Of a stretch of 21,109 bases of DNA, positions 16,316 to 21,109 are shown in pieces. Made by a program: the position numbers and the translations under genes. Where the stretch lies: IMG/VR virus record IMGVR_UViG_3300022187_000295, positions 1 through 21,109 of that record; one strand, 5' to 3'. The notes below the pieces were generated by a model that saw nothing but the letters and a program-made list of their open reading frames with translations, had not been told where the DNA came from and did no database searches. Every line of letters begins with the position of its first letter. Position 1 is the stretch's first letter. This DNA is from a virus.

Positions 16316-17261
16316 CCCAAAGATTACCTGTGACAGTACCTTTGTTATATTCTGTAGCTCTATTCTCAAAGAAATTAGCATGTTCTACGCCATTTAATAC
16401 CCAATCTAACCACGATAATGGGTTCTCTTTAACACCATAATTAGGTTTTAAAGATAATTGAAGTAGTCTTCTATCTGCTATGTATCTAATATACTCTTTT
16501 ACTTCTTCAGCTTTTAATCCTCTTATACCACCCATAGAAAAAGCTAAGTCAATAAACTTATCTTCAAGCTCAACCATATCTCTAGCTGTTTGATAGATAC
16601 TTGCTTTAAATTTTTCTGTCCAAATATTTGGGTTTTCTTTTATGATTTGATGAAACAATTTAATCATGCTTTCAACATGGTGTGTTTCATCTCTGATAGA
16701 CCAAGTTACTATCTGACACATACCCTTCATACGTCCATATCTTTGAAAGTTAAGAAGCATAACAAATGATGCAAACAACTGTAAGCCTTCACCAAATGCA
16801 GAAAAACAAGCTATCTCTCTAGCTAGTCCTTCAAGTCCTTTACCTTTAGATGTAAATAGATACTCATGTTTATCCGACATTTCTTTGTACTCTTGAAACG
16901 CTTTGTATTCCTTATCAGGTAATCCAATAGTATCATTTAACAAAGAATAACTATGTGCATGGTTTGCTTCACTAGAAGCTATTGCAGATAACATCATTCT
17001 TATTTCAGGTGATTTAAACTGTGGGATATACTTGTCTAAATAGGCTTGTGCTATATCAACATCTCCTTGTGTAAAGAATTTTAATATCTGTCCTATTAAA
17101 TTTTTTTCTTCTGCACTTAATCTTTCATTCCAGTCTCTTACATCTTCATGCAATGGTACTTCACTTGGTAGCCAGTGCATTTTTTGTTGCATATCGTATG
17201 ATTGAAATGCCCATTCATAATCAAATGGTTTATAGTATGCTCTCTTCTTAAATAAACTCAT
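16311..17261 (-). CDS. nrdB: Ribonucleotide reductase class Ia, small (radical) subunit
   Basis: The 316-aa protein carries the diiron-tyrosyl radical cofactor needed by NrdA to reduce ribonucleotides. All iron ligands and the radical tyrosine are visible: Asp67, Glu98, His101, Tyr105, Glu158, Glu192 and His195. Their spacing (31, 3, 4, then 34 and 3) equals that of E. coli NrdB (D84, E115, H118, Y122, E204, E238, H241). It is therefore the tyrosyl-radical type, not the Tyr-less class Ic type. It ends in NFFENRATEYNKGTVTGNLW-D; the final residues should dock to NrdA. It is shorter than E. coli NrdB (376 aa) mainly at the N-terminus. Its ATG overlaps the preceding stop (ATGA, 17258-17261). Confidence 0.96.
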   Translation of the reverse strand: MSLFKKRAYYKPFDYEWAFQSYDMQQKMHWLPSEVPLHEDVRDWNERLSAEEKNLIGQILKFFTQGDVDIAQAYLDKYIPQFKSPEIRMMLSAIASSEANHAHSYSLLNDTIGLPDKEYKAFQEYKEMSDKHEYLFTSKGKGLEGLAREIACFSAFGEGLQLFASFVMLLNFQRYGRMKGMCQIVTWSIRDETHHVESMIKLFHQIIKENPNIWTEKFKASIYQTARDMVELEDKFIDLAFSMGGIRGLKAEEVKEYIRYIADRRLLQLSLKPNYGVKENPLSWLDWVLNGVEHANFFENRATEYNKGTVTGNLWD

Positions 17262-17416
17262 CTTAGTAATTCAATCCCTTCTATAATAATTATAATTAAT
17301 AATTCTACTGCTAAGATTGTGTGATACACAGTCCATAACACAGATTGTTTTTGTTTTCTTCTACGCCGCTTCTTTCGTGGTTTATCAAAACCATCAAAAA
17401 TACTACTGTCTGTCAT
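17258..17416 (-). CDS. Small basic single-span membrane protein (52 aa)
   Basis: The protein begins MTDSSIFDGFDKPRKKRRRR, continues KQKQSVLWTVYHT, and ends in a hydrophobic helix (about residues 29-50, ILAVELLIIIIIEGIEL). The basic cluster before the helix predicts a cytoplasmic N-terminus. The ATG at 17414-17416 overlaps the upstream stop as ATGA, and its own stop overlaps the nrdB start as ATGA. The frame is open upstream to 17557 (99 residues), but that extension runs over the 36-aa gene in another frame, so I prefer the shorter start. Role unknown; a holin-like or membrane-anchoring role is possible but unsupported. Confidence 0.78.
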   Translation of the reverse strand: MTDSSIFDGFDKPRKKRRRRKQKQSVLWTVYHTILAVELLIIIIIEGIELLR

Positions 17417-17523
17417 ATTAGTGTTCCTACTATTAGTCCTAATAAAAATCCTATCCATGCACCCACTAATCCTTCTCGGTAATACAAAGATAGTATGCTT
17501 AATTTTTCTAAATATTTTTTCAT
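17413..17523 (-). CDS. 36-aa membrane peptide with a glycine zipper
   Basis: ATG at 17521-17523, TGA at 17413-17415. The sequence is MKKYLEKLSILSLYYREGLV followed by GAWIGFLLGLIVGTLI. Residues 18-36 form a probable transmembrane helix, with Gly21, Gly25, Gly29 and Gly33 spaced exactly four apart, a glycine zipper that favours tight helix packing and oligomerisation. It overlaps the zinc-ribbon gene by ATGA upstream and the 52-aa gene by ATGA downstream, which is strong evidence that it is translated. Function unknown. Confidence 0.75.
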   Translation of the reverse strand: MKKYLEKLSILSLYYREGLVGAWIGFLLGLIVGTLI

Positions 17524-17672
17524 TGTTCTTCTTCCTCTTTTGGTAAATATACTTCAACGTGTGATTTGCATTTTGGACATGATAAGTTAGTTACCATGAT
17601 ATAAGTGTCATTATCTTCTATATCGTGGTCTCCGCCCCAGATTAACTCTGTATTACAATGCCAACATTTCAT
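17520..17672 (-). CDS. Small zinc-ribbon protein (50 aa)
   Basis: ATG at 17670-17672, TGA at 17520-17522. The sequence is MKCWHCNTELIWGGDHDIED, then NDTYIMVTNLSCPKCKSHVE and VYLPKEEEEQ. Cys3/Cys6 and Cys32/Cys35 form two CxxC knuckles typical of a zinc ribbon, ending in an acidic tail. The ATG overlaps the nrdA stop as TAATG and the stop overlaps the next gene as ATGA, so it is embedded in the RNR operon. Similar CWHC...GGDHD proteins occur in other phages. A redox, regulatory or nucleic-acid-binding role is possible; none is shown. Confidence 0.85.
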   Translation of the reverse strand: MKCWHCNTELIWGGDHDIEDNDTYIMVTNLSCPKCKSHVEVYLPKEEEEQ

Positions 17673-19423
17673 TATTCACACGCCAAACAATCAGCTTCAG
17701 GTATGATTGTTCTTTCTACTTTTTTTGATACTAACTCTGCACGTTTGATTGCCTCACTTCTGCAATAGTACAAAGTTTTTATTTTTCTTTTCCAAGCTAA
17801 CATGTGTATGTCATGTAACTCTTTAATGTTTACATCAGCAGGTACAAATACATTTACTGACTGACCTTGACATACATACTGTTGTCTGTCTGCCGCATGT
17901 TCTATTACCCATTGCTGATTAATTTCTATAGATGTTTTAAATGTATCTTTTTCATAATCAGATAGTTCATCTAAATGTAATACTGAACCTCTTTGTGCTA
18001 CAATAGACTGCCACACTGCATCAGTGTTCATGCCTTTTTTCTCTAGTAACTGTTCTAAATATTTATTCTTAACTAGAAAAGAACCTGACATTGTTTTCTG
18101 TACATAAGCGTTAGCTCTGTATGGTTCTATTGATGGTGATGTAGTACCACAAATAATAGATGATGATGCGTTAGGTGCTATGGCTAACAAGTGTGCATTA
18201 CGCATACCTGTACCTTCCATATCAGGTGCTTCACCTCTCTTAATTGCTAGTCTTTGACTTTCTTCTACAGCTTCTTGTTTAATCTTTTTGAATATCTTTA
18301 AGTTCATAGCTTTAGCCAATGCACTTTCAAAAGGTATACCTTTAGATTGTAAGTATGCGTGGAAACCCATAGCTCCTAACCCAATACTTCTTTCACTAGC
18401 CGCACTAAACTTTGCTCTAAACACACTCTCTGGTGCATTCTCTATAAAATGAGACAAAGCATTATCTAAGAACCTAACTAAATCAGGCACGAACAATGGT
18501 TCATTCTTCCACTCTTCATACTTTTCTAAATTAACAGAAGACAAACAGCACACTGCTGTTCTGTTTTCATTAGTAGGTAATGTAATCTCTGTACATAAAT
18601 TAGAATGATGTACTTTTAATCCTAGTTTCTTTTGTGTTTCAGGCAATGCGTCATTGATAGTATCTATAAATGAAACATAAGGCTCACCAGTAGCAACTCT
18701 TGTTTCTAATAATTTTTGCCACAACTCTCTAGCTGATACAGTTCGTACTACTTTCTTTGTATGAGGGTCAATTAAATTCCAACTGTCATCATAGGTAGGT
18801 TCAGCTATACACTTTTCTATCAACTGCATAAACTCATCAGATATGTTTATTGCATGATGTAGGTTAAGACATTTTCTATGTATGTCTCCACCACTAGGCT
18901 TACGCATTTCTAAAAATTCTATTATCTCTGGGTGTGACATATCCATGTATGCCGCATAACTTCCACGCCTTGTTTTACCTTGTGAGAATGCAAGTATCTC
19001 ACTGTCTACAACGTGAAGAAAAGGTATTGAACCTGAAGATGCAGAACCACCTGATGTACTTACACCATCACTTCTAACATGTCCCCAGTAACCACCGATA
19101 CCACCACCAATAGATGCTAACCAAGCATTCTCTGTGTAGTGTCCTGTTAATCCTTCTCTACTATCACCAACATAATTTAAGAAACAAGAGATAGGCATAC
19201 CTCTGTTAGTACCACCATTAGATAAAATAGGTGTGGAGTACATAAACCAAAGTTTACTAGCGTAGTTATAAATTCTTTCTGCCATCTCATCATTATCTGA
19301 AAATGCTTTTGCCGCTCTCATAAATCCATCTTGCGGTGATGTTTCTTCTGGTAGTAAATACCTATCTTTTAAAGTTGTCTTACCGAAGTCAGTAAGCAAC
19401 TCATCTCTTTCGTAATCAATCAT
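17672..19423 (-). CDS. nrdA: Ribonucleotide reductase class I, large (catalytic) subunit
   Basis: The 583-aa protein reduces ribonucleoside diphosphates to deoxy forms for phage DNA synthesis, with NrdB as radical donor. Catalytic residues are all visible: Cys80 (PISC) and Cys292 (AVCCL) as the redox pair, Asn275-Cys277-Glu279 (NLCTE) as the active-site triad, Tyr552-Tyr553 (LYYCRSE) as the radical-transfer pair, and C-terminal Cys579/Cys582 (DCLACE) that shuttle electrons from thioredoxin or glutaredoxin. It is much shorter than E. coli NrdA (761 aa) because it starts at the LLTDFGKTTLKDRYL region and lacks the N-terminal ATP-cone, so dATP inhibition through that domain is absent. It overlaps the DUF3310 gene by 8 bp. 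No intein or intron is seen. Confidence 0.96.
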   Translation of the reverse strand: MIDYERDELLTDFGKTTLKDRYLLPEETSPQDGFMRAAKAFSDNDEMAERIYNYASKLWFMYSTPILSNGGTNRGMPISCFLNYVGDSREGLTGHYTENAWLASIGGGIGGYWGHVRSDGVSTSGGSASSGSIPFLHVVDSEILAFSQGKTRRGSYAAYMDMSHPEIIEFLEMRKPSGGDIHRKCLNLHHAINISDEFMQLIEKCIAEPTYDDSWNLIDPHTKKVVRTVSARELWQKLLETRVATGEPYVSFIDTINDALPETQKKLGLKVHHSNLCTEITLPTNENRTAVCCLSSVNLEKYEEWKNEPLFVPDLVRFLDNALSHFIENAPESVFRAKFSAASERSIGLGAMGFHAYLQSKGIPFESALAKAMNLKIFKKIKQEAVEESQRLAIKRGEAPDMEGTGMRNAHLLAIAPNASSSIICGTTSPSIEPYRANAYVQKTMSGSFLVKNKYLEQLLEKKGMNTDAVWQSIVAQRGSVLHLDELSDYEKDTFKTSIEINQQWVIEHAADRQQYVCQGQSVNVFVPADVNIKELHDIHMLAWKRKIKTLYYCRSEAIKRAELVSKKVERTIIPEADCLACE

Positions 19424-19640
19424 CTTTTGTTTCTGTTACTTTGGGTTGTGCTTCTTTATCAATAATAAAATCTATGTATTGTTTAGCTTTTTTTAAATCT
19501 TGTATGCCGCCTTTAAATCTCCAACGAGAAATGTACTTCACAACATTGCCCTCGCAGTACGAGAGGTTATTCTTTGTGATGTAATCTATAGGTTCAATAC
19601 CACCTTGATTGTAGTGCATTGGTTTTTTTATATTGTCCAT
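19416..19640 (-). CDS. DUF3310 family protein (74 aa)
   Basis: The protein starts MDNIKKPMHYNQGGIEPIDY and has CEGNVVKYISRWRFKGGIQD at residues 29-48, then LKKAKQYIDFII: the conserved P-x-HY...G-x-E-x-ID-x-I...GN-x-x-KY-x-x-R pattern of DUF3310. In T7 this fold is part of the gp1.7 nucleotide kinase, so a role in nucleotide metabolism next to RNR is plausible, though this short version has no separate catalytic domain that I recognise. It overlaps the exonuclease gene by 13 bp and nrdA by 8 bp, so it belongs to the same coupled unit. Confidence 0.88.
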   Translation of the reverse strand: MDNIKKPMHYNQGGIEPIDYITKNNLSYCEGNVVKYISRWRFKGGIQDLKKAKQYIDFIIDKEAQPKVTETKDD

Positions 19641-20380
19641 AGTTTTACCTTCCCTGTTTTCTTATTGTATTCTCCGTGTCTTAAAATGTGTGCGACCCTA
19701 GCTTGTTGTAGAGCTTCTTTTTGTGTGTAACCTTTTTCTTTGTAGATACCTTTGACTACCTTCCATAAGTCAGGCAATGTGCAGTTAGTATATTTAAGAA
19801 GTAACTTCTCTGCTGTCTTAATGCCTACACCATCAATGCCATCATAGCCATCAACCTTGTCACCCATAATTGTCTGTAACATGAAGTTATAGTTAGCTAT
19901 CTTCTCTGGTATTTGTTCTACTGTCATACCATCTTGTGAAAGATTGCATGGTATAGTTCGCATGTCTTTATCAACGCTAACTAATATTCTTTCTTCATCA
20001 CTAGGTTCAGTTGCCATAATACCCATGACATCATCTGCTTCTAGATTAGCCCACATGACACCATTATGTTTTTCCATAATGTGTTCACGCATTGCATTTA
20101 AAACTATTGGTTTACGTTTTTCTTTACGATTGCTTTTGTATGTAGGAAGAACATCTTTTCTAAAATTGTTCCTATCTGTAAGTGCTACCACATAATCATC
20201 TGCTGATAACCCTGAACCTAAATCATCTATCACTGCATCTAATTGTGCATTACAAGTAGGTAACTCTGCGTGTAATGTCCATAAGCCATCACCCCAGTTG
20301 ATAGGTTGTTCATTGTTAGTTGCTATCTGGTAAGCAAGTATGTCACCATCAATTACTAATACTTTTTTCTTTTTATACAT
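19628..20380 (-). CDS. 5'-3' exonuclease, T7 gp6-like (FEN/PIN family)
   Basis: The 250-aa protein shows the metal-binding residues of the FEN-type 5' nuclease family: Asp11-x-Asp13 (VIDGDILAY), Glu114/Asp116/Asp117 (LEADDVMG), Asp137/Asp139 (SVDKDM), and Asp174/Asp177 before the helix-hairpin-helix (GDKVDGYDGIDGVGIKTAEK, 173-192). The segment RKDVLPTYKSNRKEKR at 74-89 is the basic arch. In T7 gp6 removes RNA primers, degrades host DNA and takes part in recombination. It is directly after the predicted endonuclease gene, joined by TAATG (20380); GAGAGG upstream serves as Shine-Dalgarno. Confidence 0.93.
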   Translation of the reverse strand: MYKKKKVLVIDGDILAYQIATNNEQPINWGDGLWTLHAELPTCNAQLDAVIDDLGSGLSADDYVVALTDRNNFRKDVLPTYKSNRKEKRKPIVLNAMREHIMEKHNGVMWANLEADDVMGIMATEPSDEERILVSVDKDMRTIPCNLSQDGMTVEQIPEKIANYNFMLQTIMGDKVDGYDGIDGVGIKTAEKLLLKYTNCTLPDLWKVVKGIYKEKGYTQKEALQQARVAHILRHGEYNKKTGKVKLWTI

Positions 20381-20784
20381 TATTTAACTATCCTCTCCTG
20401 CATAGATTTGCTTAAATTTTTTGGTAAAAATATTTCGGCTAAAGGTATTAAGACAAACCTACTACGCCAACCATCACCACCATTTTTAAGTGTACCTATG
20501 TATTTTTTTGCTAATCTTTTTACTGTTCTAGTATCAAATATTAATCTGCAATAATCTTTGTCACCCTCTGCTAATATGTGTACCCAATAATCAGCTTTGG
20601 TTGCCATGATACCTGAAGGCTTACCATTGCATTCTACTTCTATTGCAATGTTACCTGTTTTAAACCACCAGTCTCTTTCAGTCTTAACTTCTATTTTATT
20701 TTTATCTTTGTCTAATATAGATGCTAGTCTTTGTTCTCTTTCTTGACCATACTTTAGGTCAATATCAAATTTATTATTCTTCAA
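20380..20784 (-). CDS. Predicted PD-(D/E)XK endonuclease, probable TTG start
   Basis: The frame has no ATG until late, so it must begin at a non-ATG codon. Two TTG codons are possible: 20797-20799 (139 aa) and 20782-20784 (134 aa). I prefer the second because GGAG lies nine bases upstream and the codon overlaps the polymerase stop as TTGA, matching the coupling style of the operon. The core, in 139-aa numbering, is KIEVKTERDWWFKTGNIAIE (35-54), where E37-V-K39 fits the E-x-K half of the nuclease motif, followed by GKPSGIMATKADYWVHIL. Upstream acidic residues (E20, D30, D32) could complete the site. It could process branched or host DNA; it is not clearly similar to T7 gp3. Confidence 0.7.
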   Translation of the reverse strand: MKNNKFDIDLKYGQEREQRLASILDKDKNKIEVKTERDWWFKTGNIAIEVECNGKPSGIMATKADYWVHILAEGDKDYCRLIFDTRTVKRLAKKYIGTLKNGGDGWRSRFVLIPLAEIFLPKNLSKSMQERIVK

Positions 20785-21109
20785 TGTGTTCCACTCCAAT
20801 TAGTTGATATTTTATATTCGCCTGTTAGCGGCACTCTTAATTGGAAGTGTTCACCTGCACGTTTAATACATTCGACTGCAATCTTACCAATGTCTTCAGC
20901 GTCTTGTTCTTCACACTCAACTTGTATCTCATCATGTACCCATACAACTTGTTGTGCGTTCTTAAATTTCTTAATCTCTTTATTAAATTCTACTAGCCAT
21001 CTCTTACATAGGATTGCACCTGCACTTTGTAATAATGTGTTGAGTGCAGAGTAACTATTACGAACTTTGATTTGTCTTTTGTCTAAACCATTTAGATAAC
21101 CACGTTCAG
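20781..21109 (-). CDS. DNA polymerase A family, T7 gp5-like, C-terminal end only
   Basis: The minus-strand frame is open from the window edge to a TGA at 20781-20783. It encodes ERGYLNGLDKRQIKVRNSYS, then ALNTLLQSAGAILCKRWLVE and, further on, QVVWVHDEIQVECEEQD, ending TGEYKISTNWSGTH. The VHDEIQV stretch is motif C of family A polymerases (catalytic His-Asp-Glu), and ALNTLLQSAGAI matches T7 gp5 at the same position. It replicates the phage genome and in T7 uses host thioredoxin. The 5' part with the exonuclease and finger domains lies beyond the window. Confidence 0.95.
   Translation of the reverse strand, partial: ERGYLNGLDKRQIKVRNSYSALNTLLQSAGAILCKRWLVEFNKEIKKFKNAQQVVWVHDEIQVECEEQDAEDIGKIAVECIKRAGEHFQLRVPLTGEYKISTNWSGTH

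Noticed and set aside
17417-17557. N-terminal extension of the 52-aa membrane protein to 99 residues
   Set aside because: It runs over the 36-aa gene and part of the zinc-ribbon gene in another frame; the ATGA overlap at 17413-17416 marks the likely start.
1-21109. tRNA genes, insertion sequences, integrase or attachment sites
   Set aside because: None recognised; almost all of the window is accounted for by phage genes and the only gap over 100 bp (12943-13081) shows no tRNA-like structure.

Overview
This window is part of a lytic, T7-like podovirus genome (Autographiviridae-type layout) from what looks like a marine phage. It is AT-rich, every credible gene lies on the minus strand, and the genes are almost back to back. 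The low GC, T7-like virion genes, phage-encoded class Ia ribonucleotide reductase and several small proteins resemble phages of SAR11 or marine cyanobacteria. That host assignment is inference; no host marker is present.

Read in transcription order (high to low coordinates), the window starts inside a T7 gp5-type DNA polymerase (20781-21109, C-terminal end only). It continues with a predicted PD-(D/E)XK endonuclease and a gp6-type 5'-3' exonuclease. A nucleotide block follows: a DUF3310 protein, NrdA, three very small genes and NrdB. Next is the morphogenesis block: a 60-aa protein, a Pro/Ala-rich 69-aa protein, portal, scaffold, three tiny strongly basic proteins, major capsid protein, tail tube proteins A and B, a gp13-like GNAT-fold protein, gp14-, gp15- and gp16-like internal core proteins, a long repeat-containing tail fibre, a 107-aa protein and the start of a second tail protein cut by the window edge. 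RNA polymerase, primase-helicase, terminase and lysis genes are not in this window.

The polymerase and nucleases would replicate DNA and degrade host DNA, the RNR converts ribonucleotides to dNTPs, and the rest builds the particle. Genes are tightly coupled: seven junctions are TAATG stop/start overlaps, three are ATGA, and one is probably TTGA.

Five small genes (17520-17672, 17413-17523, 17258-17416, 13467-13571, 13321-13467) were read directly from the sequence. Of the three inside the RNR operon, one is a CxxC/CxxC zinc-ribbon protein, one a 36-aa glycine-zipper membrane peptide and one a 52-aa basic single-span membrane protein. Two near-identical copies of ACTAANCTTACACTTTTAG lie upstream of the virion block (16297-16315) and the tail fibre (1988-2006). 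They resemble T7/T3/SP6-type promoters and sit where T7 has late promoters. A 10-13 bp hairpin after the capsid gene occupies the place of the T7 T-phi terminator.
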